DNA of 64,000 nt from Listeria monocytogenes. GTDB lineage: Bacteria; Bacillota; Bacilli; Lactobacillales; Listeriaceae. The stretch's first letter is position 1; each line of letters opens with the position of its first letter. Shown one piece after another: positions 16,627 to 24,048 of this stretch. Below the pieces are notes generated by a model. The model was not told the origin of the DNA. It did not search any database and saw only the letters and a program-made list of their open reading frames with translations. The translations under genes and the position numbers were made by a program. The stretch spans positions 124,001 to 188,000 of the forward strand of contig NZ_LT906436.1 in the NCBI RefSeq assembly GCF_900187225.1. Direction: 5' to 3'.

Positions 16627-17034
16627 ATGTTTGACGAATTAAATAAAATATTATCGGAGGATAGTTCAGAAGATTCTTGGTATGATGATGGATGTATTTA
16701 TGCTGAGGAATTATTGGGAAATTTCACTGATGATGATTGGGAAAAATTAATGACCACTATAAAAAGTAAAAATGATAAATACAAAATTAGATTAGCTTAT
16801 TCTGTGGAAGAAGATACAGGTATGAATGGATTTAATTTATTATTAGAGTTACTTGATGAAGATGATGAAGTAGCAGAATATGCGATAGATTCATTGCGTT
16901 CATTTGATGGAGAGCCATATAGAAATTTAATTATTTCTGATAAGTCAATAATTGATAAAGCAGAAAACCTACTAAAAAATGCAAGTTTACCTGTAAAACG
17001 AATTTTGGAGATGTTTTTACAACAAAATAAATAA
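16627..17034 (+). CDS. orphan immunity protein, HEAT-like (Imm30-like)
   Basis: A 135-residue, strongly acidic helical protein preceded by AAGGAGTG. The stretch LLLELLDEDDEVAEYAIDSLRSF looks like a HEAT-type repeat and recalls the Imm30 immunity family of polymorphic-toxin loci. It follows the truncated toxin linker, so its cognate toxin tip seems to have been lost, leaving an orphan immunity gene that may protect against relatives. The family is a moderate-confidence recollection. Confidence 0.6.
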   Translation: MFDELNKILSEDSSEDSWYDDGCIYAEELLGNFTDDDWEKLMTTIKSKNDKYKIRLAYSVEEDTGMNGFNLLLELLDEDDEVAEYAIDSLRSFDGEPYRNLIISDKSIIDKAENLLKNASLPVKRILEMFLQQNK

Positions 17035-17039
17035 AAAAT

Positions 17040-17314
17040 GACTTTATCATAAGAATGAAAATCACGTTTTCCTAGGGTTTCACCCGCTATTTTGCTAGAT
17101 TCTAAGGGGGAAGTAGAGAAGGTTTGAAAGAACAATTTTAAATATTAATGCAAATAAACGGTGGCCATATTATGTTGAAAAGGCTCGAGGGACAAATCAA
17201 GGTACTAGTTATTTCGTGAGTTCCTCGGGACGTTCAAAACAAGTCACAGGGCAACAGAGAATTGCATTCTACGTTGTATTTTCTAGCAATACAACAAATT
17301 TATCTTACGAATAA
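17040..17314 (+). pseudogene. decayed toxin-tip remnant
   Basis: This gap of about 380 bases between immunity genes has no intact gene but shows coding fragments. A frame over about 17072-17119 reads as PAILLDSKGEVEKV and ends in TGA. After a one-base shift, an open stretch from 17117 to a TAA at 17312-17314 reads NKRWPYYVEKARGTNQGTS and continues to NTTNLSYE. Together these look like a frame-broken C-terminal toxin domain preceding its immunity gene at 17416. The toxin type is unrecognised. Confidence 0.45.
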
Positions 17315-17415
17315 GGGAGAACCTAGAAATCTAGTGTTTCGGGTTTATTTCGAGCGGAAAGTTTTAGATGCTCATATTCCATATAAAAAGTAGGAGGAAC
17401 TATGAAAAAATTGAA

Positions 17416-17799
17416 ATGATACAAAAAGTGATTGAGGATACAGAATACTGGGATGCTAGAGTATTTGATTGTAAAACACTCTATTTTGGTGATGAATTTC
17501 ATGTAATATTTGAGGGAGAAGAGGACCAAGTATATATAATTAAATTTATGAATTGTTACAAGGTATCGTACAAAAACAGTTTTGCTCCAGGCACTAATAT
17601 GAAAGTTAGAGATATGAGTAAGGGACAATTAGGATACTTTATGCAAGATATTTCTCTGGAAAAGCATGGAGATAACGAAGAATTTATTGAGTCTTTCCTT
17701 AATTTATCAATTATGACAATTTCTGTAGTTTGTAAAGATATTATTGTGGAAGAATTGGATCAAAAAAATATCTCTTTTTTTTTGGAAGATAAGCAGTAG
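17416..17799 (+). CDS. orphan immunity-like protein with disrupted start region
   Basis: A 127-residue acidic protein if started at ATG 17416 (MIQKVIEDTEYWD). The best ribosome binding site, GTAGGAGG, belongs to an ATG at 17402 that reads only MKKLK before a TGA overlapping this ATG (ATGA). One more A in the A-tract 17405-17410 would join ATG 17402 to this frame as MKKIEMIQKV. So either one base was lost from a homopolymer or translation re-initiates at 17416. No family recognised; position after a decayed toxin tip suggests immunity. Confidence 0.5.
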   Translation: MIQKVIEDTEYWDARVFDCKTLYFGDEFHVIFEGEEDQVYIIKFMNCYKVSYKNSFAPGTNMKVRDMSKGQLGYFMQDISLEKHGDNEEFIESFLNLSIMTISVVCKDIIVEELDQKNISFFLEDKQ

Positions 17800-17932
17800 A
17801 ATAAAAGCGCCTTATTACATGGTTGGTATCATATGAGAGAGCTTTAACTAAAAATTCTATGTCCATAACTACGGTGACAATTAAGAATTCGTTTTTAACC
17901 ACTTATCCTGAATGAGTAGGAGGAAAAATAAT

Positions 17933-18304
17933 GTGTTTCATGAAAGAATAAAAAATAGCGATTTAATTAATGAAAAACAATACCCTGTAAAAGTAGTTTT
18001 TGATGAAATTTCTGATGAAGAATTTATTTCAATAATAACTTCCGTTTCAAAAGGAGAGGGATTTGGAGTGGAATCGGGTACATGTCTTTTTCCGGGAGAC
18101 TTAGATGAATATGATATTGCTCAGGGGGAAGGGTTTAACGGAGTAGAGTTTGGATTATACTCTGGAAGTGAAATAGTGATTGATTATAAACAATTTTATT
18201 ATTATTTGAATATTATATGTAACAGGTATGTGGAATCCTACCCCGAAAAAAAATTACTCCTAGATAATGAGTTAAAAAAATATCAAGAATTGTATTCAAT
18301 ATAG
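17933..18304 (+). CDS. CdiI-like ribonuclease-toxin immunity protein
   Basis: A 123-residue acidic protein. A GTG start at 17933 follows AGGAGG at 17919-17924; an in-frame ATG at 17912 precedes that ribosome binding site and is unlikely. The body (VVFDEISDEEFISIITSV...GVEFGLYSGSEIVIDYKQFYYYL) resembles the CdiI_3-type immunity proteins of contact-dependent inhibition systems. No toxin gene precedes it, so it is another orphan immunity gene. The family match is recalled, not searched. Confidence 0.58.
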   Translation: MFHERIKNSDLINEKQYPVKVVFDEISDEEFISIITSVSKGEGFGVESGTCLFPGDLDEYDIAQGEGFNGVEFGLYSGSEIVIDYKQFYYYLNIICNRYVESYPEKKLLLDNELKKYQELYSI

Positions 18305-18348
18305 ATATCTTAATTACATAAAATAAATATGTAAATGGGAGGACAATT

Positions 18349-18660
18349 ATGAATATATCTAATCAAATTAAAGTAAATTTAGAACAACGAAGAAGTATAC
18401 ATGAAGAAGATGACTTTGGACTTGAAAGGAATTGGGCAGAACTAACCAATATTTTATCTATGAGTGAAGATGAAACTATCAATTATTTAAAGAATTGTTC
18501 AAAGGAAGATGTATTGTTAATTAGTTCAGTTTTTGATGATGTTTCCGAAAAAATACAAAGCAGGAAATTTATTTCTGGTTTAAGAGAACTAGATAAAAAA
18601 TTCCCTGATTTGAAATTAACATTTTTTATTGATGATACTGAAGGTTACGTTGAAAATTAA
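18349..18660 (+). CDS. orphan immunity-like protein, unknown family
   Basis: A 103-residue acidic helical protein preceded by GGGAGG. I do not recognise the family. Size, charge, low GC and position at the end of the run of orphan immunity genes argue for an immunity role (or a DUF-type accessory of LXG loci). The 80 bases after it contain a TGGTTGGTGTC element also seen after the immunity gene ending at 17799, followed by a strong terminator that closes the island. Confidence 0.5.
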   Translation: MNISNQIKVNLEQRRSIHEEDDFGLERNWAELTNILSMSEDETINYLKNCSKEDVLLISSVFDDVSEKIQSRKFISGLRELDKKFPDLKLTFFIDDTEGYVEN

Positions 18661-18745
18661 ATAAAAAGGCATTCTATTATCTGGTTGGTGTCGCTAGTAA
18701 ATAAGATACACGCTTACTTGCAAAGATAGAATTTAATAATTTATA

Positions 18746-18786
18746 CAACAAAAACCCAGCAATTTTAAAAATTGCTGGGTTTTTCC
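18746..18786. terminator. bidirectional terminator closing the LXG island
   Basis: AAAAACCCAGCAATTTT with AAAATTGCTGGGTTTTT. It lies between the last immunity-like gene and the convergent OppA-type gene. Confidence 0.88.
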
Positions 18787-18797
18787 AAACTGGCGAA

Positions 18798-20453
18798 TTA
18801 CTTCTCCACCCGAATAAACTTATAACTATAAGGCGAACCAAAAGCATGTTTCTGCACGCCCGTAATATCCGTACGTTGCAACACCGCTGTTTGATGTTGA
18901 TAAAGTGGTAAGATCGCCGCGTCATCATCAAGCAGAACTTTCTCAGAAGCTACGAACGCATTCCAACGTTCTTCAGGCTTCGTCGCAAGTGTTGTATCAG
19001 TCGATTTTACAAGTTTATCATAAGCAGGACTGTTGTAGCTCATATGGTTATTAAAGTAATCGGATAAGAATAAACTACTATACGTCCACGGATCCTTAAA
19101 GTCAGGCATCCAAGCAGCCAGTGACAAGTCATAATTACCATCAGAAGTTAGCTGTGTCGCGCTCTTCGAAGGCATATTTTTCACTTTAATTGTCACGCCT
19201 GGTAAATTATCTTCAAACTGCGCTTTCAAATAAGCGAAAATGGTTTTCGTTGTTTCTTGGTCATCGCCGAGCAGTTCGATTGTTACTTTGTCAGTGCCAA
19301 GTTCTTTTTGTGCTTGTTTCCAGTATTTTAAAGCTTCTTCTTTGTTATAAACTAAATGGTCGCCGCTATCTGTGCGGAAATCAGCGCCCGTTGTTGGGTT
19401 TTGGACGAAATCTTTTGGAAGAAGTCCGTTCGCTGGGAATGAGCCGTCGCCTAAAATCCGGTCTGTTAATTGTTTCTTATCGACAGCTAAATTAAGCGCA
19501 TGACGCAAGGAATTGTTCGCCAGTGGAGTCGCTTTACCGTCGCGTTTTTGATTCATGCGCAAGTAACTGATGAGCGCATCTTTTTCCGTTTGGAAATCTT
19601 TCTTGTCTTTGTATTGTTTCGCAAAATCGCCTGAAAGTGGAACGCGGTCAGCCTCGTTTGTATTATAAAGGTTCACGCCAGCATTAATATCTTTCGCGAC
19701 TTGCACATCAATTTCATTTACTTTGACATTATCTTTGTCCCAATATTGGTCGTTTTTCGCGTAAGTCCATTTATTCGTAATGTTGCCGCCCCAATCTTTC
19801 ATGACAAAAGGGCCATTGTATAAAGTATGCGCACTATCTGTCCCGTATTTGTCGCCTTGTTTTTTCACATAACTTTCTTTTTGTGGGAAAAATGTTTCAA
19901 AAGAAAGAAGTGAAATGAAGTATGGAACTGGTTTTTTTAGTGTGATTTCAAGCGTTGTTGGGTCCGTTGCAACGACACCAAGGTCAGTTACAGGTAGTTT
20001 GCCTTCATTGATTTCAGTGGCATTTTTGATTGAATCTTTGAAAAGTGCGGAGTAGCCCGGTGCGGTTTTTGGATCAACGGCACGGCGCCACGCGTAGACG
20101 AAATCATCGGCAGTTACTTGGGAACCATCGGACCATTTCGCGTTTTTCTTTAATTTAATGGTATATTTCGTTTGGTCAGTGCTGATTTCTGGCATTCCGT
20201 CAGCAACCCCAGGAACAAAGTTATCTTTTTGATCAAGTGTGTATAATCCCTCGAAGACTTGGTTTTGTGCGGTAAAGCTAGTAAAGTCTTCCTCAGCTGT
20301 CGTATTTAAAGTCAGTAATTCACTGGTTTCAAGAAATTTAATTTTGTCCGGGGAAGTTTTTGTCGTAGATTTTTCATTGTCATTTCCGCATGCTGTGAGT
20401 AAAAGTACTGTCAAAATGGCAAAAATAGGCAATGTTTTCTTTAAAAAATGCAT
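18798..20453 (-). CDS. oligopeptide ABC transporter substrate-binding lipoprotein (OppA-like)
   Basis: A 551-residue SBP_bac_5 lipoprotein. The ATG at 20453 follows GGGGAG and begins a signal peptide with lipobox LTAC (C22); an upstream in-frame start at 20549 has no ribosome binding site and would displace the signal. Family signatures include LKKNAKWSDGSQVTADDFVYAWRR. No permease or ATPase genes adjoin it, so it probably feeds the main Opp transporter or a paralogue. It is monocistronic, with a good sigma-A promoter upstream and a shared terminator downstream. The exact peptide ligand is unknown. Confidence 0.87.
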   Translation of the reverse strand: MHFLKKTLPIFAILTVLLLTACGNDNEKSTTKTSPDKIKFLETSELLTLNTTAEEDFTSFTAQNQVFEGLYTLDQKDNFVPGVADGMPEISTDQTKYTIKLKKNAKWSDGSQVTADDFVYAWRRAVDPKTAPGYSALFKDSIKNATEINEGKLPVTDLGVVATDPTTLEITLKKPVPYFISLLSFETFFPQKESYVKKQGDKYGTDSAHTLYNGPFVMKDWGGNITNKWTYAKNDQYWDKDNVKVNEIDVQVAKDINAGVNLYNTNEADRVPLSGDFAKQYKDKKDFQTEKDALISYLRMNQKRDGKATPLANNSLRHALNLAVDKKQLTDRILGDGSFPANGLLPKDFVQNPTTGADFRTDSGDHLVYNKEEALKYWKQAQKELGTDKVTIELLGDDQETTKTIFAYLKAQFEDNLPGVTIKVKNMPSKSATQLTSDGNYDLSLAAWMPDFKDPWTYSSLFLSDYFNNHMSYNSPAYDKLVKSTDTTLATKPEERWNAFVASEKVLLDDDAAILPLYQHQTAVLQRTDITGVQKHAFGSPYSYKFIRVEK

Positions 20454-20487
20454 GGTTTTCTCCCCTTCTATCTGTGTATTTATCGTT

Positions 20488-20516
20488 ATTATAAGTATTC
20501 CGATAAGATAAGTCAA
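20488..20516 (-). promoter_or_regulatory. sigma-A promoter of the OppA-like gene
   Basis: On the minus strand, TTGACT (20516-20511), a 17-bp spacer, and TATAAT (20493-20488), about 35 bp before the start codon. Confidence 0.7.
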
Positions 20517-20644
20517 GTTAATGATTTGGCAAAAAACTGCTTGACGCAAAAATAATCCCGTGATAAGATATTTTGTGCAAATAAGAATGATTACGTTTTG
20601 CGATGCGCAATCATAATTTACATAGTGTAACTTTAAGTTTTAAA

Positions 20645-20659
20645 TCGTAATCATTACGG
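20645..20659 (+). promoter_or_regulatory. Zur box
   Basis: TCGTAATCATTACGG is a near-perfect palindrome matching the Gram-positive Zur operator core (TCGTAATnATTACGA). It lies 16 bp before the zinc-binding lipoprotein start. Zinc-loaded Zur should repress the operon here. Confidence 0.8.
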
Positions 20660-20674
20660 AAAAGGAGAGATAAT

Positions 20675-21613
20675 ATGAAGAAATGGTCATTTTTAGTTGT
20701 AACAGTGTTAGCGTTCGTTTTAGTTTTGGCCGGATGCGGTACTAGCAACGATACAGTAAGTGGAGATAAGGACAAGCTCAAGGTAGTGACAACTTTTTAC
20801 CCAATGTACGATTTTACTAAAAATGTAGCGGGAGATAATGCTTCGATTGAAATGTTGATTGATGCGGGGACAGAACCGCATGATTACGAGCCAAGCGCAA
20901 AGGATATTGCCAAAATCGAGGCGGCTGATGTTTTCGTTTATAATAGTGAAGACATGGAAACTTGGGTGCCGAGCGTACTTAAAAGCTTAGATTCGAAAAA
21001 ATTAACCGTGATTGATGCGAGTAAAGGAATCGAGCTAGTAGAAGGAACCGAAGAAGACCATGATCATGAGCACGAAGAAGAGCACCACCATGAACACGAT
21101 CCTCACGTATGGCTAAGCCCAGTCCTTGCCGAACAAGAAGTAACCAATATCCAGAACGGTCTTACAAAAGCAGATAAAACAAAAGCAGATACATACAAAA
21201 AGAACGCAGAAAAATATAAAGAGAAGTTAAAAACACTCGATAATAAATTTAGAACAGCTTTTGAAGGAGCAAAACAACGCGATTTCGTAACCCAACATGC
21301 AGCATTCCAATATTTAGCAAAAGAATATGACTTGCATCAAGTGGCAATCGCCGGCCTTTCACCTGACCAAGAACCAAGTCCAGCGCGCTTAGCCGAACTG
21401 CAAAAATACGTGAAAGAAAACAACATCAGTACCATTTATTTTGAAGAAGTAGCTTCACCGAAAGTCGCAGAAACACTTGCAAACGAAACCGGTGCAAAAT
21501 TAGAAGTATTAAGCCCTATCGAAGGAATTACCGATAAAGAACAGAAAAAAGGCATGGATTATATAGCTTATATGGAACAAAATCTTCAAGCCTTGCAAAA
21601 AACAATAAAATAA
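20675..21613 (+). CDS. zinA: zinc ABC transporter substrate-binding lipoprotein
   Basis: A 312-residue cluster A-I (ZnuA/AdcA-type) lipoprotein that captures extracellular zinc. Lipobox LAGC gives C21. A His/Glu/Asp-rich loop around residues 128-145 (DHDHEHEEEHHHEHD) is the hallmark of zinc-specific members. Conserved metal-site histidines occur in GTEPHDYEP, DPHVWLSP and FVTQHAAFQYL. The Zur box just upstream supports zinc rather than manganese. From memory this is the ZinA protein of ZinABC, one of two Listeria zinc importers contributing to virulence. Confidence 0.9.
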   Translation: MKKWSFLVVTVLAFVLVLAGCGTSNDTVSGDKDKLKVVTTFYPMYDFTKNVAGDNASIEMLIDAGTEPHDYEPSAKDIAKIEAADVFVYNSEDMETWVPSVLKSLDSKKLTVIDASKGIELVEGTEEDHDHEHEEEHHHEHDPHVWLSPVLAEQEVTNIQNGLTKADKTKADTYKKNAEKYKEKLKTLDNKFRTAFEGAKQRDFVTQHAAFQYLAKEYDLHQVAIAGLSPDQEPSPARLAELQKYVKENNISTIYFEEVASPKVAETLANETGAKLEVLSPIEGITDKEQKKGMDYIAYMEQNLQALQKTIK

Positions 21614-21625
21614 GGAAGCGATCAA

Positions 21626-22330
21626 ATGAAATACATCGATATAGCCAATATTGGTTTTAAATACGAATCAGAGCCAGTGCTTGAAAACATTTCTTTTCAA
21701 GTGAGTGCGGGAGAATTTATTATACTAACAGGAGAAAACGGAGCAGCTAAATCAACACTGCTCCGTATTATTTTGGGCATTTTACAACCCGATAAAGGTT
21801 CCGTGACTTTCGCCAAAAAGAACGCAGATGGCGGGCGACTTTTGACAGGTTATGTACCGCAACAAATAGCTTCATTTAATGCTGGTTTTCCAAGTACAGT
21901 TCTCGAATTAGTAAGGTCAGGACGTTTTCCGAATGGTAAATGGTTCAAACGGCTGACTACAAAAGATCATGCGCATGTTGAAAAAGCATTAAAGTCTGTA
22001 GAAATGTGGGATTATCGTCATAAACGTATCGGCGAGTTATCTGGTGGACAAAAGCAGCGGATTTGCTTAGCGCGAATGTTTGCAACAGACCCAGATATAT
22101 TAATTTTGGATGAACCACAGACGGCGATGGATAAACAAAGTAAAATCCGTTTTTATAATTTATTAAAGCATGAAGCGCAAGTACATGGTAAAGCGATTTT
22201 GATGGTAACACATGATAGTGAAGAAATGGAAGACTTTGTGGATAAGCATATTCGCCTTATTAGAAAGGAGGATGTGTCATGGAAATGTTTCTCTATGGAT
22301 TTATGCAAAGAGCCTTCCAAGCGTCCATGA
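21626..22330 (+). CDS. zinc ABC transporter ATP-binding protein
   Basis: A 234-residue ATPase for the zinc importer. The signature LSGGQKQR, Walker B ILILDEP and the H-loop VTHDSEE are intact. The P-loop reads GENGAAKST: the usual glycine before lysine is alanine. Zinc ATPases of the AdcC/ZurA type commonly carry this variant (for example GENGAAKTT recalled from streptococcal AdcC), so it is not a lesion. The start lies 12 bp after the binding-protein stop, and its 3' end overlaps the permease start by 52 bp. It is the middle gene of a Zur-controlled operon. Confidence 0.9.
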   Translation: MKYIDIANIGFKYESEPVLENISFQVSAGEFIILTGENGAAKSTLLRIILGILQPDKGSVTFAKKNADGGRLLTGYVPQQIASFNAGFPSTVLELVRSGRFPNGKWFKRLTTKDHAHVEKALKSVEMWDYRHKRIGELSGGQKQRICLARMFATDPDILILDEPQTAMDKQSKIRFYNLLKHEAQVHGKAILMVTHDSEEMEDFVDKHIRLIRKEDVSWKCFSMDLCKEPSKRP

Positions 22331-23085
22331 TAATCGCTATTATTGCTCCTCTTTTAGGAGTTTTCTTGATTATCCGAAGACAGTCACTTATGGCAGATAC
22401 GCTTTCGCATGTGTCGCTTGCGGGGGTTGCTTTTGGATTGGTTTTAAATGTGAATCCCAGTGTGACAACGCTTATTGTAGTAGTTATTGCGGCACTTGGA
22501 ATTGAGTATTTGCGCGGAGTTTATGCAACTTATTCAGAGTTGTCCATTGCGATACTAATGGCTGGTGGACTTGCTGTGGCGTTAGTTCTGATGAGTTTAA
22601 ATCAGGGTGGAATTACAACAAGCGTGCAGCAATACTTATTTGGTTCGATTGTAACAATCAGTAAGGCGCAAGTGCAGCTGTTGGTAATTTTAGGAGTAGC
22701 TATCGTAGTATTGTTCTTAGTATTTAAAAGGTTTATGTTTGTACTTACTTTTAGTGAAGATGTTGCAGTTGCAGAAGGAGTCCCTGTAAGATTGATTTCG
22801 CTTTTATTCAGTGTGGTTACTGGGATTGCGATTGCGGTTATTATGCCAATAGCCGGAGCATTACTCGTTTCAGCGCTCATTATACTACCAGCTGCAATCG
22901 GTATGCGAATTTCAAAAGGGTTCCTGATGTGTGTTATTAGTGCAATTCTGATTGGCTTAGTCGGAATGTTTTCCGGCCTTGTGTCTTCCTACCAACTAGG
23001 AACCCCACCTGGCGCAACAATTACCTTAATGTTTATCATTCTTTTCATTATTTCGACTGTTGTTTTAAAACTAATACGAAAATGA
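22279..23085 (+). CDS. zinc ABC transporter permease
   Basis: A 268-residue ABC-3 family membrane protein with about eight to nine hydrophobic helices. It is preceded by AAAGGAGG inside the ATPase gene. The sequence MADTLSHVSLAGVAFG and the AGALLVSALIILPAAI helix are characteristic of ZnuB/AdcB permeases. It forms the membrane channel for the zinc system encoded with the two upstream genes. No terminator separates it from the convergent Crp-like gene; the two stop codons are three bases apart. Confidence 0.9.
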   Translation: MEMFLYGFMQRAFQASMIIAIIAPLLGVFLIIRRQSLMADTLSHVSLAGVAFGLVLNVNPSVTTLIVVVIAALGIEYLRGVYATYSELSIAILMAGGLAVALVLMSLNQGGITTSVQQYLFGSIVTISKAQVQLLVILGVAIVVLFLVFKRFMFVLTFSEDVAVAEGVPVRLISLLFSVVTGIAIAVIMPIAGALLVSALIILPAAIGMRISKGFLMCVISAILIGLVGMFSGLVSSYQLGTPPGATITLMFIILFIISTVVLKLIRK

Positions 23086-23088
23086 TTT

Positions 23089-23769
23089 TTAGAACGATGT
23101 TTGACCATTCTGTATCATTGTATAAAGCGCTTGGTCATGAATAATCCAACACTTTTCTTTCTTTTCAATCTGATTTGTTGTTTTAAGATATTGCAAATCT
23201 TTGTAAAAACAGCTTTTCGAAAGGTTACTATAAGAAAGTAGATGACTTGTTTTAATTGCTTGAGGAAGAATTACTGTACCATCATCACTCAGAACTCCAT
23301 GTAATAAAGCCATATTCGAAAATGTCGTTTTAAGTTTTTCAGAAGCCGGACTACTTGCCATTAAGCTTTTAAAGTAAACATGAGTAGTCTGGTTTTTCAT
23401 AATGAAGAATTGAAATCCGAAATTCTCGGGAAACATTGAAAGGAAATACTCCATATCTGCTTTCGAATACTTATATAATGAACATCCAGAGAGAGTCTTA
23501 AAATTAAAATGATTATTACTTTGGTCAAGTAATGTAAAATAGTTCAAAAATGTTCCTTTACCTTGAATAGAATAGATTTTGGAATTTTGGCTACCATCAT
23601 TTAAAATCAAAGCAATATATCCATCAACTACAAGGTAAATATGATTATCTATATCAATTTTTTCTGTTAATAGGCTGGCGTTTTTCGGTACATCAATTTG
23701 TTCATAAGCTATTTTTCCTTCATGGGATAAACGAATAAATTCTTGGTAATTATATAAATTTTTTGGCAT
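23089..23769 (-). CDS. Crp/Fnr-family transcription regulator (PrfA-like fold)
   Basis: A 226-residue protein with an N-terminal cyclic-nucleotide-binding-type beta-barrel (about 20-120), a dimerisation helix, and a C-terminal winged helix with LLSYSNLSKSCFYKDLQYLK near 178-197. The ATG at 23769 is preferred over a TTG at 23784, because GGAG lies just upstream of it. Listeria encodes several Crp/Fnr paralogues of PrfA. No nucleotide-binding arginine motif is evident, so the signal is unknown. It is convergent with the zinc operon and monocistronic. Confidence 0.75.
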   Translation of the reverse strand: MPKNLYNYQEFIRLSHEGKIAYEQIDVPKNASLLTEKIDIDNHIYLVVDGYIALILNDGSQNSKIYSIQGKGTFLNYFTLLDQSNNHFNFKTLSGCSLYKYSKADMEYFLSMFPENFGFQFFIMKNQTTHVYFKSLMASSPASEKLKTTFSNMALLHGVLSDDGTVILPQAIKTSHLLSYSNLSKSCFYKDLQYLKTTNQIEKKEKCWIIHDQALYTMIQNGQTSF

Positions 23770-23996
23770 GATTGTTTTCTCCAATCTTCTTTTGTAAACA
23801 TAATTGTATCAGAATGCAAAAGAACGGTTTTACGCAGTCTAGTAGTGTTTTACGTATAAATGTTTCTAAAATGTGAAATTTTTAACTCATTATAAGTCTT
23901 TTTTTAGTGAAAAATACTGATAAGCTTTTGTGGTGTGCGAGTTTAGACTGTTTTGCCACGAAAGTCCGAAATTAGTCTTTTTTTATCGAATTGTTG

Positions 23997-24010
23997 CGAA
24001 CGTAGGTTCT
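23997..24010 (+). promoter_or_regulatory. LexA/SOS-type box overlapping the helicase promoter
   Basis: CGAAC-GTAG-GTTCT matches the Gram-positive LexA box CGAAC-N4-GTTCG except for the last base. A TATAAT (24015-24020) follows directly, so bound LexA would block the promoter. Confidence 0.65.
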
Positions 24011-24048
24011 GTGTTATAATTCAACTGGATTGTAAAGGAGGACTATTG

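Noticed and set aside
21740-21765. P-loop of the zinc ATPase reads GENGAAKST (Ala for Gly)
   Set aside because: I first took it for a loss-of-function change, but AdcC/ZurA-type zinc ATPases commonly have Ala or Ser there, so it is a family trait.
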